Below, piece after piece: positions 12,643 to 29,200 of a DNA stretch of 64,000 nt (its first letter is position 1; every line of letters begins with the position of its first letter). Location of the stretch: positions 3,057,001-3,121,000 of the forward strand of contig JAJTWR010000113.1 of NCBI GenBank assembly GCA_021613335.1. Reading direction: 5' to 3'. Below the pieces are notes generated by a model. It searched no databases, had not been told where the DNA came from, and was given only the letters and a program-made list of their open reading frames with translations. The DNA is from Whitmania pigra (Eukaryota; Annelida; Clitellata; Hirudinida; Haemopidae). Position numbers and translations under genes: made by a program.

Positions 12643-14640
12643 TCGAGAACAGCGTAATTCGAGACATTACTCGCTCGGATATTACAGTCGTGTATTTACC
12701 TCTGCTGTACAGCCTCTCCTTCGTCTGTAAATATCCAACACGCGCCATTTTCTTCCTGCTGCATTCTTCGATCGATGTCGGTCCAATGACGCTCTGCCAT
12801 CAATCTATCCGGAACTTCTAAACTCCTTAGAGCACAAGTTCCAAGTAATTTCAAAACAACCAATGCTTCTTTGTTTACGGAGTGATTCCATCCTCGTATA
12901 AACTGATTTTCCGTTTATTTCATGCTTACGCGAAATTGCTCTGCACGGAATATTTTGATTTAAAGAGCGAAGCATAGAGAGCTCAAAGGAGGAATATATT
13001 GAGTTTAATCCCGCCGGACTCTGTACCATAGAAATGCAATTCTTGCTGCAATCGCGTGTGTTTTCGTAGGAAGGAAGGTTTACAAATTTGTTGACAAATC
13101 TGCTGCAACGATTCCGTTCCTACTAAGAATGCGTTTTATTGTTGAGCATTTTTTTTCTTATTGATTTTCATTTTAATTTCATCTCAACTTTTACTTGAAC
13201 CGCTCCAGGTTTGTAATTTTCGTTAACTTCTGTGTTCTGTGATACTTCGTGCTTCGACAGTTCAATGCAAGCTTTCTTATAATTTATTTCATCCGTCCTT
13301 CTATCCACCACTCACTTCACCGTCCAATCCATAGATCCGCCCAAGCACTTTTCCGTCCGCCCATCCATCATTCCATCCACCTTATCTCAGTTTTGTACCA
13401 ATAATTTATGATTTTACGGCTTCTTTTTGCCGCGCGAATTGCACGCATCCGAATGTTGTAGATATTTGAAGATTTTTGAACATGTTTTAAACAATGATTC
13501 GCCAGGGTTTCCGTCCAAATGTATCATAAGGTTGTACAAATCGCGATTTTTCCTGTCCGTTGTAATCTAAACAATAAAAGTGGTTGTTCCAATCTCGAGC
13601 TTTCTCAGTTCTCCATTCACTCGAGGACGATATTTCGAAATGATGATGATGACGATGACGGGGATGGTGATGATGATGGTGGTAATATTGGTGATCTTAT
13701 CAGCAGCCATTATTGAAGAGTTCGATGGGTCTCATGATAAGGCAGGCGTTGGTATGGTGAGTGAATGACACCAAATGCTTGCAACGCAATGCAATGTCAT
13801 GTTCTTCAACGTTTGAATGTCTCTTCTTGTCGTCTGAGATAGCTGGACGTTGGTGAGTTATTCAACTTTTGCTCTTAAGTTCATCATCATCATCATCGCC
13901 AATGAACGATCATCATCATCATCGCTGTCGTCGTCGTCATCGTTATCAGCGTTGTCATCGTAACTTTTTAAAACCGAGATAAAAGCCATCTATAAAGCAC
14001 TATTTCTGCTAAGCATTGAGGCAAATATGATGGTAAATATTGTTCTCACAAGCATTAGATCAATATCGCCCCCTCTGAAGAACATGTAGCAGAATGTGCA
14101 GAACCACCTACTGCATCGCTATCAGGAGCTCCCATGGCATCATTATCAGGATTACATATGACATCTTCATCGGATGCTTATTTGGTGGCGCTATATTTAT
14201 CTTTTATCTTATATTTCCTGTGATATCATTACAAAAACATATCAACTGAACGCATCCGAATGTGGTGAATATCGCATTAATTCAGTTAATTTAATCTTAA
14301 AACATAAATAATTAAAAAAATAAAAACTTTCTCGTCATCATCATCATCATCATCGCCTACAAATGACATTCTCCAAATGCATTTGTTTGCCATGAAAACG
14401 TCTGGACATGGAAATAAAATCTCTGCTTTTGGCAATTGTTTGGAGCCTGCTCATTGACATCGCATGTCTCTGCCTCCTTCTATTAACTGCCGATCTGGTC
14501 CTCCATGTTATGACGTCACTTTCAGTTGAATCATCCAAACGTGATGAAGACGATGACGATGATGATGGTGATGATAATCAGTGGAATCTCAGTAGGAATT
14601 CTGAGGTCACAAGAACTGATAAATCTTCGTTTGTCTTTTG

Positions 14641-14985
<345 letters not shown>

Positions 14986-15585
14986 ATCGACAACTTTCTA
15001 CTTTCTTTGCGTTTGAAACCCTCAATTTTAAACTCTCGAACAAAATAAACGTATTTTCGAGACAACCGTAATTTCAGAAGAACACCATTCTTTCACTGTT
15101 CAGTGACTTTCTTCACCGACAGACAACGTAGGAAAGTTTGTTTCTCTTCAGTAAAGTCAATCGACATTACTTATCGATGCAAGGTCTCGGGTCATTGATA
15201 AAGACATCCATCCGTCTATCGAGCGCACAAGAAAACAGGCAATAGATTGCTGACAGTTTTATACGCGCCAAATCCCCCATAAATTCGGGAAATTTGCATT
15301 TTCCTGGGCCTGCCTTGAAAATGAGATCTCGTGAAGTGTAGCGAATCTTTCCTTCGTAAACAACGGCACCATAACTGCATCTTGGAGACGAAATCTTGGC
15401 ACCCACAAAAACCTATCCTCTCAGTAATTTCACGTTTCGCCGACAAATTGCCAGAAGGAATGGAAAGCTTGAATGAAACCTTGATTGCCAGTGCTGCTTC
15501 CACCTCCGTGTGGTTGACAAGTTCCATTGATATTAATGATGCCTTAATCTTGCTCGTAGAAATATTAAGCAGGCACACGATGCTC

Positions 15586-15626
15586 CGTGTGTGCGTGTGT
15601 GTGCGTGTGTGTGCGTGTGCGTGCGG
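15586..15626. repeat. (GT)n / GTGTGC microsatellite
   Basis: A short imperfect run of GTGTGTGC units, about 40 bp, potentially Z-DNA forming. No coding context. Confidence 0.85.
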
Positions 15627-16195
15627 GAAGATGATTTATTGCTCTGCTTCTGAGCCCTTCAATTTCAACGGACAACTTTGCGGATTCTTTGAACTTCTTC
15701 AATTTAAATGCATTTTTTTTATTAAAAGATAATTTTTAAAGTCCCTTTGAATTAATTAATGTTAATTGATGTTTTAATTAGAATAATAACGCTTAGTTCG
15801 AGTATTAGAAAGTAAGTTTATTTTGTTCATAAAGTTGTTTATGTCGATATGAGAGATACCACTGTTGGTGGTAAATTTAAACAAAAAAAATCAGCTGAAA
15901 TTTTTAAGAGTTTCTTAAAACCGTTTTGTCTAAACAATAAAATCAATAAAAACTTCAAATGCTCGTCAAACGGAGAAAGGCAAGGTGTTTAAATACTGCT
16001 AAATGCACGAAGTGACTGCAGATCATTTTCTGGATTCGTTGAAAGATCATCAGAACAACTTTTCGGAGCGTGAAAACCAGTGGAGCGCAGCAAATTGAAA
16101 AATTTGTTGCCGTGACAGAGGAGAATGTTAATCTCGCCGACCTCAACGTAAAGGAAAGATTCGTTTAAAAGAAAAAAAAAAGGCAGAATATATTT

Positions 16196-19596
<3,401 letters not shown>

Positions 19597-21718
19597 GACT
19601 TAAACCAATGCAGAAATTCATGTTAGACTTCACGGTTTATATTATTAATAATAAATAAATATTTCATAAGTAAGCATAAATGAAGCTTAACATTTCAGCA
19701 GTTATTCGACTTCAACTGGAATATTAAAGTTTGTTGCAAATTTAACAATCTCAATTTTCAAATGTCCATAATCGGATTAAAACTTTTTTTTCTACAGAAT
19801 AGTTGTCTGCTTCAGAATAGAAAAACGAAATTTTTTTCTGAATTAAACAAAGTGCATAATTGACCAGAGCCTCCACCACTGTTTGGGCCGAATGGGTTTG
19901 GCACAATCCTGCCCTAAGAGAGGAAGAACTTGACATTGAAACTTCTAATTTCTCGTGAGAATCGATTGCTTTTCACCAGGTTTTCAGCTTCCTTTTCGAA
20001 GCAAAATTTCAATCTTTATGGAAAGAAACTCAAAGGAAAAAAGCCTCTCTCCATTGTAACAATGTGTCAAAACACAAGCGGCATCTTTCATCCCGCATTC
20101 CTTGTTCAAAATTTATTGCTCCTCGCAAAACAATGCACTCGGCAGTCGCAAGCAGCTTTCAACGGTTATAAACAAATTTTAAACAAAGTATTCTACAAAC
20201 CGTCAGGTGATCTTTCGTCTAACCACGAATATTTCAATTATTACAGCAAATGTTGCGGTTCAATTTATTGTGCAATTTCATCAAACGGTGTTTTTTTTCT
20301 GGACTGCTGAGGTTAATTTATTTTATGGGTGCATTCGTTGCTGGCTTGTTTTTAGTCTGACTTGTGGATTGCGTTTAAGAAGCCACACTCGACAATAAGA
20401 TTTGAAACGCTTGGCAACTTTCCGAGATCACAACAATGTGCAGATGTTATCAGACGGGAGCCATCAGCATTCATTCAGTGCACATCCCGATGAAAGAACA
20501 AGATTTCTATCTGTTTTTTTATGGACATTTTTTTTGTCCTTAAAGTGAAATTTATTTTGTTCATTTTTCAATTTGTTGTGCCAATAAAGTCAAACTGAAG
20601 AAAACAAAAGGATTTTTAAATATTTACTAAAAGGTTCTTAATTTAGTTGATCAAAAAAATTATTTATATTATTTGCTTGTTGTGATTGGTACTAGAGATT
20701 TAAGCAAACTAACTAACCACTTGAAGTTAAGTTGTTAGAGTGAAATGACATATGATGTAACACTACAACCAATTTATCTTCAACTGAAACGTTTGCTCAC
20801 CTGATAAAAATAAACTCTTAAAATAATAAAATTCGTCCTCGCTTTCTTCAAAAGAGAATCAATAAATAAAACTTGTATAAATTTAAAATCTGCAAAAAAG
20901 TTGAAATTGCTTACCTTGGGCTTCAAAAATGTGTACTTAATAAGAACTCTATCAGAAACTCCTCTTAGCGATAGTGCGTAATGCCTCGACGTAACAATGC
21001 AAGATGAAGATAACCTCAACGTTACTATTTTAAAAGCGTTTTTAGTTGCTTCCTCAGCACAACCTTTCCTATCATTGGTGTCCTTCTTCCTAGCACAAGA
21101 AACGAGTAGGAAAACAAGAGCTTTTAATGTCAATCATTTAAAGTGTCTAGTTATGTAAATCAACGGTGCAAATGCGCAAATTTTCAGATTATATGTTAAA
21201 TCGAGATTAAGAATCAGTGAAAATTGTGACTTAATTAGCAGACAACAAAAAGTTGAAATCGGGAAGAGAGAATGAATTTTGTACGCAATTTTATGAGAAT
21301 ACATGAGCCTGTACTTGGTCCACTGTTCTCAGTCATTACGTAATCAAACCAGGTCGAGAAGGCCTGCATTGCGTAATAGGGCAGCGTGGTACTAGAGGCT
21401 GGCCACAATGGAACATTTGCATGAAACTAATCGAGTGCTTTACTACATCATCGTTAACTTACATCGATTTTGGCTGATATTTCTAATCGTTTCGGATTTT
21501 ATTGAATTATTTTATGGAACTGCTGTTTGTTTTGCCATCAGGAACTGACTGAACTTTCGAGCAGGTCAACAATTTCTTTATTTCGGATTAGCAACGAGTT
21601 GAATAATAGGTTTCATAACGTCTTTGTGTGGTTGCGAAACCTATCATCGATTCGATAAATTTCCTTCATTTTCCAGAAACCTTGTATTCGCATTCGTCAG
21701 TATTCCCCACACAAGTAA
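19597..21718. other. Intergenic, C1q gene to bZIP gene
   Basis: This holds the upstream regions of two divergently transcribed genes. A 126-codon open frame at 19930-20310 (+) starts at TTG, has no recognised relatives and is probably chance. A possible minus-strand exon is listed separately. Confidence 0.5.
20781..21089 (-). CDS. Possible exon pair of an unrecognised gene
   Basis: A 175-nt open segment (21089-20915) is bounded by a strong acceptor with a long pyrimidine tract (TTGTGCTAG) and a strong donor, AAG|GTAAGC. It could join at phase 0 to a short final exon starting about 20801 after TTTTATCAG, encoding VSKRFS and a stop. The peptide is Ser/Arg-rich (IVTLRLSSSCIVTSR) and matches nothing I know. 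No upstream exon was found with matching phase. Weakly supported. Confidence 0.2.
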
Positions 21719-22589
21719 ATGGATTACTTGAGAAAATTTCCATCGTATTCGAAGGATAGCAATTTTAACTTATATAACGGCAATTTGGAAGAATCTAAAT
21801 TTGACTACTTCAAGCAAAAGTTTCCGACCCATTATGAAATAGGTTCGTAAGTGCGAAATGTTACATCATCTTGTAAGCAGAGGAGATAACATTTTACAAA
21901 TGCATTATTGTATTTTTTAGAATCCTCTTTAAAATCGTCTCAAGATGCATTTGTTTCGTGGAACAACAATTTCAATATTCATTCTTTTCATTATCCGAAT
22001 TACAACCGACTTTACAGTCAACCAAGAATAGGTATGTTTACAAAAAGTAAATTGTGATTGCTTAGTAAAGGCTTGATAAAAGTAACTTTCAGCAGATGTA
22101 TCGTCACAAATAATAAGACCTCTTGTGAGCACATTTCCTCCAACCTCAGTTTTTCAAGAAAATCCACATTCGTTTACCGGAAATTCAATTTTCCATCACG
22201 TATTTCCAACTCATCAGCAACCACAACAGGGACACCAACTACATTTCAACCACAACGATCACGAAAATCAGCAAAAAATGGCCTTCCACACGATGAAGAG
22301 ACCACGAAGTGAGAAGAAACCAGTTCCGGAATTGATGAAGGACGAAAAATATAAAGAGAAAAGGGCCAAAAACAATAAAGCTGCAAAAAAATCAAGACAA
22401 GAAAGACGAGAGAAAGAAGATAAAAACGAAAAAGAATTAAAGTTACTGCGAGAAGAATTGAGGAGACTGGTAGAGGAAGAATGGACACTGAAAGTTCAGA
22501 ATCACGAATTGAAGACCAAGATTGCAGCCATGAGTAAGCAACTTTGTCTGGATGGAGACTTAAATGGTAGCACATCAGGCATTTCTTAA
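21719..22589 (+). CDS. PAR-type bZIP transcription factor (HLF/TEF/NFIL3/CES-2-like)
   Basis: A nuclear DNA-binding protein of 243 residues in three exons: 21719-21842, 21921-22031 and 22093-22589, all joining at phase 1. An acceptor 3 bp later (22096) would also keep frame, an NAG-type choice. The basic region (about 161-189) has KDEKYKEKR, KNNKAAKKSR and ERREKE, the pattern of PAR/NFIL3-like bZIPs (DEKY...RR.KNN.AAKRSR). A leucine-zipper coiled coil follows (about 190-230). The N-terminal half is rich in Asn, Phe, His and Gln and low in complexity, which suits an activation region. I did not see a clear PAR (Pro/acidic) block, so membership is by the basic region. AATAAA follows at 22813. 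Confidence 0.85.
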
Positions 22590-22812
22590 AGTTTTGAAGC
22601 TACTCCTTTTTAAAACTTGGAGGTGGTGGACAGAGAAATTTTGTGAAACTTGCTGAAATTCCTTACTTGAAGAAAATTGGTAGCAGCTGTCAGCAAGTTT
22701 AATGTTATTTCTGCACATTTATCGATTTCCAATCTTTCACCATTAAAAGTGATATTCCATTTATTTATCAAAAGTATTTTGTGTAAATTTGATGAACATA
22801 TTTTTAGTTTTC

Positions 22813-22818
22813 AATAAA
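22813..22818 (+). terminator. Poly(A) signal of the bZIP gene
   Basis: AATAAA lies 224 bp downstream of the bZIP stop codon on the same strand, followed by a T/G-rich stretch (TTCCTGTGCCTTGG). It is the best candidate 3' end. Confidence 0.6.
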
Positions 22819-23905
22819 CTAGTTCCTGTGCCTTGGACATGAGCCGTCCTGATTTAATTTATTGTCAGTTGTAAATGTTTAAATGTTCAGATAATGTTAC
22901 AACCCAAGACACACATAATAACCAGATTAACGTTATTTGGGTTTAATTCATCCAAATGTAATATTTGGAAGTACAAGTTAACAGATGCCTCCTTAAGTAA
23001 TATTCAGTAGCCAAAGTCCTCTGCATGATTTGATTACTTTTTCAGAGTCTCGAAATTATTTTAATTTGCTATGAAATAATTTTTATATTTATTTATTTGT
23101 CGACACTCAGTTATTCTATCTAGGATGTTCAGATGTTAAGATATTTGGCTTTGAGATTAAACTTAAATTTTAAATTTTAAACCCCAGAGTGTGACGTCAT
23201 TGGGGGATACAAAAACATGTTAGAAAGGCATAGAATATTTTGATTTGAAACAATTAAATTTAGAAAATCTTCAAAGTCATGCGACCTGCACACTTCATAC
23301 GCACTGTACATCATTTTCTACAAATTTTATTTTTCTGAGTCGTTTATCTTAAAACTTTTTAAAAATTATGATTATTTTTATATTTATTAGAGTTAACATT
23401 TCTTGAAACGTGGAATGTTACGTAAAATATTCTTATAAATAAAAAATGATCCGAATATCGGTATATTCTTATCATCTTTAGGCTGTTCATTCTGATTAAA
23501 TCACAACTTAATAAATCAACAGCCATTATTAAGCCTTAAACGTTCAATTTCAATAACAGTTTGCAAAGATTCAGAACTTTCATTGGCAGTTCTCTTTCTC
23601 CAACTGTATCTTTTGCCTTATCTAATCTCGTATTATCTTCTTGCAATTAAAATTACCCAAAGACATCAGAATATATACGTATATATACCTGCTTTCTCAT
23701 GTGGCATGCTGCTTAAAAAGCAAATTTAGCTTCATATCACGTAATAATAGCAGGTCCTGCATAAGATGACGTGAAGCCTCCACAACCTTGGATGCCTAAA
23801 GGGGGTACAAGTGTACCCCAAAGGTTTTTTTTCTTGAAATACCAGAATCACTTTTTGAAATTTTGTTATGAGTTTTTATGAGAATTATCTTTAACATGTA
23901 AATTT

Positions 23906-24031
23906 AAAGTAATGTTTTATTAACGTCTGTTGCATAGCTAGATGATTAGGACGGTGCTCCCGCGACGAGGTTCGAATCTGAGCTGCCATCGTGAGAGGCG
24001 CAGCCTTAACCATTAGGCCATGAGGGCGCAC
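23906..24031 (-). mobile_element. tRNA-derived SINE with 13-bp target-site duplication
   Basis: On the minus strand the element starts GTGCGCCCTCATGGCCTAATGGTTAAGG, a tRNA-like head with a clear A box, followed by a B-box-like GATTCGAACCT, an unrelated body and an AT-rich tail. It is flanked exactly by AACATGTAAATTT at 23893-23905 and again at 24032-24044. A perfect 13-bp duplication of this kind is typical of LINE-mobilised insertion. The tail half (TTAACGTCTGTT...GATGATTAGGA) recurs at 32840, which identifies a family. Confidence 0.8.
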
Positions 24032-24294
24032 AACATGTAAATTTTTTTCATAAGGTTGGAATACCTCTTTTGCACGAAAGATCAAAAGATCAAAAGGTAC
24101 ATTTATACCCCCCCATTTAGGCAATAAAGTTACGGTCACATTCAAGAAATTAACTTTTTGTAGCAATTACAATATAACATATGACACATGATATAACATA
24201 TACATAAGGGTTTGAAACAATTACGACGAATGTCATTGAATAGAAAGGGGAAAATATTTTTCCATCATAGCAACAGGGCTTGTGATGTATAACC

Positions 24295-24960
24295 AGTAAG
24301 TGGACATTTCATTCCAAAAGGAAAGCATTCCAGGTACACCCGGTTGTATCGAGCATACCTCAATGATTTGGGAAGCTATCCAGAAAGCCAAGAGAAACCA
24401 ACTGAGTCTTGTGGCTGGATCTAGCGTACGGATCAGAGCCACACCAGCCCTTATGGAAAATGTTGGAGGCCCACATCCTTCAGGAATGCTGAAGCGCGTT
24501 CATGATGCGGCCTTTCACCAAGACGTACACTACAAGGTGGGTTCCTCTGGAACTTGGAATAGCTATGGGGTGAACGTTCGTACAGGCTATGAAGATCTTA
24601 CTGAAGGCAGCCGGATCCAATCTTTTAGAAGTGAACATTGTTGAAGATGTGCATATGTCTCAATAAAGGCATTCATGGATGACACTACCAAACAGGAACA
24701 GATTTTTAAAAATCCCCTAGACAAATTGGACGGCCTGCTAGAATGGTTTTCAAGCATGCAAAATCCAGGAATCTTGTCCTGGTTAAGGGGAAATTTGACG
24801 AGACATATTTTTTGATGTGGCATTGTCGCAGCGAATGGGCCGACCGCGGGCTCGCAAAGCACTATGAACTGTGGATCAAACCGTGGTCGCGTAAAGATCC
24901 GAGAAATTATAAGCCTCACTTTGCTTATACTAAGTACACGGTATGAAGAAGCCACTTAGA
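24295..24960 (+). mobile_element. Decayed non-LTR retrotransposon, reverse-transcriptase fragment
   Basis: Three plus frames together give pieces of a LINE reverse transcriptase. The block near 24306 reads FQKESIPGTPGCIEHTS. Near 24416 is WLDLAYGSEPHQPLWKMLEAH, where one would expect the catalytic LDLxxAF/Y motif. Near 24662 is AFMDDTT, the [YF]xDD active site. Near 24752 is HAKSRNLVLVKGK. Frameshifts and stops separate the pieces, so the copy is dead. The clade is not resolved. Confidence 0.7.
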
Positions 24961-26294
24961 GCTTTCAAGACCACTATAGGCAACTGGGTTTGGGTTCAAT
25001 CAACATAAAAAGGCCAAAAAGAGCCTCGCATAGCCAAAGTTTCCAAACGCAAAGCACACCATATGAAGAAGCCAACGAGATCTTTCGGAGTCGCTCCAGA
25101 CCAGGCAGCAGTGACCAGCATAAGAAAGCCTTTTGATTTGTAATTGTAATTGCTGGGTCTTGGAGAAAAAATCCGACAGGGATTTGGCTAGTCACTTGAT
25201 GACCCGCCCGCCCCCCCGAAAACGTCATGAAAAAGCAAATGCCGAAACGTTTGAAGGCGGGAAAACTCCTGATGATCTCTGTCGAAGCTTCAAGGAGTAT
25301 TAAGAAATAACATGCTATTATAGCACATATCATAAATAATATAAAGGATGCTGTTATAAAAATAGAAAACAACAAAAATGAACGAATTTATGCTATTATG
25401 GTTGCATTAATGTCTGATTACATTGATTACATTTGACACTAGCTAATAAACATTAATTTATAAATAATTTTCGGAAAATATAATTTTTAATTAAACATGT
25501 ACAAAATAATAGCATTTGTTTATTTTAAAACAAATAACTGTAGTATAACGCAACCCTTTTGTAAAGCGTTATTCGTCACAGCAGTTACATGTTTTATAAG
25601 CATTGCTATATAGCGTTATGTAATAATTGTTCTATAAAAACTATGCTATTATATTCTTTCAACTTGTGCAGAGTGACTTGTAAATTAGTTTTATTAAAAA
25701 ACTTTCGGTTGTCCTTCAGTAACAATAAATGTTTTGGGATACGAGTACAAGAGTAAAGTCAGTTAAAACTGGTTTTAGCCTTAGGCATCCAAGGGTTAAA
25801 CAACTTAAATTTACCGAGCTATTAAAATATTTTTTATTTCATCATAAATGCTTGAATTTCGAAGGCGAAAAATGGCCATTTCCTGATTCTAGCAAATGTA
25901 ACCGGCAACCATACTCGTGACAGATATTACCAACAAACCCTCATCCATCATGATTATATTTGCTTATTTTGATTCAAATGATCTAGTTTTGTAATTTTAT
26001 AAAGTTTTTGAAGAAAAAAAATTAATAAACTCCGATTTATTGTTTCACAACAAAGCTAGCCCTTTTAAAACAAAAATACAAATTAATGAAAACACTATGA
26101 GAAAACCCGTAGCAAACCCCTAATCTAAACAAACCACGAATGAGGACAACATGAACTTCTACCTACCTAAACACTCCTTAAGATTAACACCTTCAAAAAC
26201 ACTTCAAAATTTCACAACGAGCATGCATTAAAATGTGCCTGATTTTATCAATGCTTCAATGTCTTCTGCATTTCCTAAAATACATCTCCCGCCA

Positions 26295-29200
26295 CTAGTA
26301 GAATCTTCTGGTTCCATTTCTGTGATTTCTGGAACGTCTGCGTTTCATAGCAGAATATTGATTGTTTTGAAGCACGTGATTGGAAAGAATCTGGCGATCG
26401 TAGCGGCCCTGGAATTCATTTACAGCCAGAAGGAAAGCAACCGAGAATCCCTTCCTGTTCATCGTGTCATCAGTTTTGAATCTGACCAAAATGTGGCTTC
26501 CTCTCGATACCATCTCATCAGGAATCTGTCGAATGTTCTTTCCTTAAACGACTATGCTTAAACGCAGCTTACAATTGAAATCAATCTTTAAGATACCACA
26601 AATTTGAATAAATTAAATGATCAAACCTTGTTGTCTCCACAAAATCTTCCTCTGAAGCTTTCTTTACCAGAAGCATCAACATCATATAATTCCACATAGT
26701 CATACCTTGGAAAAATTTCCAAGAAATTAATGTAATTGTTTATACTAAAAAGTTTGTTTTTAAAATAATGCTGACCCACAATCTGTTTCCTCTTCTACTT
26801 CGAACGTTAAGAACTTGAGTCTAATTTGGTGAAAGTCGTGGTTAGACCTGATGTGCCAAATGCAGTCGACTTTGTTGTCGTAGTTGGCATCTCCATATTT
26901 GGCATGAGAGTAAAAGTTTGCGGCAGTGTTTGAAGCTACTAAGTTCCCTCCACAAACTGCAGTCAAAATTAAATTAAATTCTAGATTATTCCCTAAACAA
27001 AACGAGTTTGAAAGCTAGTGAAACATTTTCACCCGTATCATGTCGACCGTCGAAACCCTTCCTTTGAACGGAGGCGTCCGAAGAGAATGTCATGAAAAGG
27101 ACATTCGAACTTGCCAATATCGGATGCGCAGGTTTGCTACCACAGACTCTCGCCAGTTTTGGAAAAGTTGGATTGGGTCCATCGTAAAACTCTACCTTGT
27201 CGTAAGTACAGTCGGCATGAAATTCCACTTCGAATTCGTTGAAAGTCTGCACGTAGACGTAACATAAGCAACAAATAAAATTTCAATCGTAAATAAGTTA
27301 CTTACGATTCTTATACGATGCCCAGGAGTGCATCTGAAGAGCCAAGAACAATCCTTCTTAGTTGGATAGTAATCCGGAAAATTTGGACTCTTGAAGACGC
27401 TCTCGTGAGCGCTGATGTCGTATTGGCAGCCACCTTCAAAATAATTAGATTTTCTCGTTAAATAAAAATATCCGCCACTTCATTCGTTTCTTCACTCTCA
27501 CTTTCTTTGCAATCGAATTTGTTCTCGTGCAGAGTGAAGCCGGAATGGCACAAGCACTCGTAGCTCCCGATCGTGTTTTTGCAGATGTGCTGACAACCTC
27601 CGTTGTCCACGGCGCATTCATCCCTGTCTAAAAGTGCAAGAGATAATTTAAAATTAGATTAAAAATTAAAATTATGTAATGATGCATTAGACAAACGCTA
27701 TTTTGTTAAATATCTGCCACTACAAGCATGGCAGATAGATTTTTAATTTCATGTATGAACAGCATGCACTATCCTTTTATTTTGTTATTCAAAATAATTC
27801 TGTATTTGTATTGCTACACAATTTATTTAATTCATTTATTTTTTAGCGTTTGTTAAATAAAGTTTGATAATGATACAAGACCAACACATTGCTCAATTTG
27901 TCAAACCATATTTAAAATTAAATAATTTTGATGATTCATGCACGCCCGATTGTTTTTTCTAATTAAACCTTAGCAAATCGTCAAGAAATACTTCTCGTGA
28001 TCACGGTTAATGTCTGAATAACACATTAAGTCATAGATTTTCTTTGTGTTTCCAACATAGCCACAAAACATTCCTGCGATAAAAACACAAGAAACCTGAT
28101 AAACTGCACCACACACGCTGCAATCTTTGCTAAAACTTTTAAAAAAATCCTCAAGTTGAACAATGAAACAAACCTGTAATAAACTTCGCCGCAAAACCTG
28201 TTTTCTGCACAGTGCTGTCGGTCTTAAAAACCACCCTCATTTTGTTGGACACCGATGTTATTAGTGATGGAATGCCGACACCACAGAAAGTGCCGTGAAT
28301 CTTCGAATCTCCCGATTCCTCGCTTTTCACCAGCAACGAATCATATTCACATTCTTGCTGGAGAAAGAGAAGGATAAAAGTAGGTCGTTCGAGGTTTGTT
28401 AAGCAAATAAACCTACGTTGTTTCCTTCGAGGTCAAAATGAGTGAATTCCAAGGTAACTTGGAAGCCCTCGTGAGCCACTATCTCCCAGACGCAAGTCTT
28501 GCTTGGTGGATAAACGTCAGGGTAGGATGGACTTTGCAGGGTGCCGTTTGACGAGTGAAGAATTCCTCCACAGGCCTCTGAAATGTTTTCCGAATGAAAT
28601 CAAGTGCTGGAACTGATTTTGAAATGAGCTTATTAAGTAGCGTTATCATGGTTAGTTGAAAACTTGCTGTCGTAAAGATAATATCTCATGGTTGAGATCA
28701 TTCATTGTTAAAATGAATGTTATAATCTTGTCAATATTTTTTGTTATGTTATTGCGTTCATAAGCACCTTCTAACAGTTTCAAGATTCAACAACATTTCC
28801 AGCAAAATAGTCGAACATTTTTGACTATTTCCAATAACTGAGATACATAAAAAAAATTTAAAAAAGCATTTTCTACTAATAAAATTGTTAAAATGAATAT
28901 TATAATCTTGTCAATATATTTTGTTATGTTATTAATCATTCATAAGAACCTTCTAACAGTTTCAAGATTCAACATTTCCAGCAAAATAGTCGAGCATTTT
29001 TTACTATTTCCAATAAGTGAGAAAAAAAATCAAAAAAGCACTTTCTACTCATAACCTTATCATCCGTTTGAAAATATTTTATAGTTAAAATAAAAAAAAA
29101 TAATTGCTATAAAGCATTTTAGTGAGAAATTGTCCAATAAATGAAAAAACAACATACCTTCGCATTTTCTGCCATCAGAATGCAATTCGTGACCTATCGA

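Larger units (their letters stand above)
22590..26294. other. Intergenic with SINE and LINE remains
   Basis: Between the bZIP and tolloid genes. It holds a SINE (23906-24031) and a decayed LINE (24295-24960), perhaps extending to about 25380, where TATGAAGAAGCC-type words recur at 24946 and 25061. The rest is AT-rich with no recognised gene. A C-run lies near 25208. Confidence 0.55.

Noticed and set aside
15167..15732. Overlapping open frames on both strands
   Set aside because: No family match, no coherent splice sites, and both strands are equally open; probably non-coding GC-richer sequence.
19930..20310. 126-codon plus-strand frame
   Set aside because: It starts at TTG, has no recognised domain and no splice context; length alone is not enough.
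23944..24031. tRNA gene on the minus strand
   Set aside because: The A and B boxes are present but the stems do not pair properly, and 13-bp duplications show a SINE insertion.
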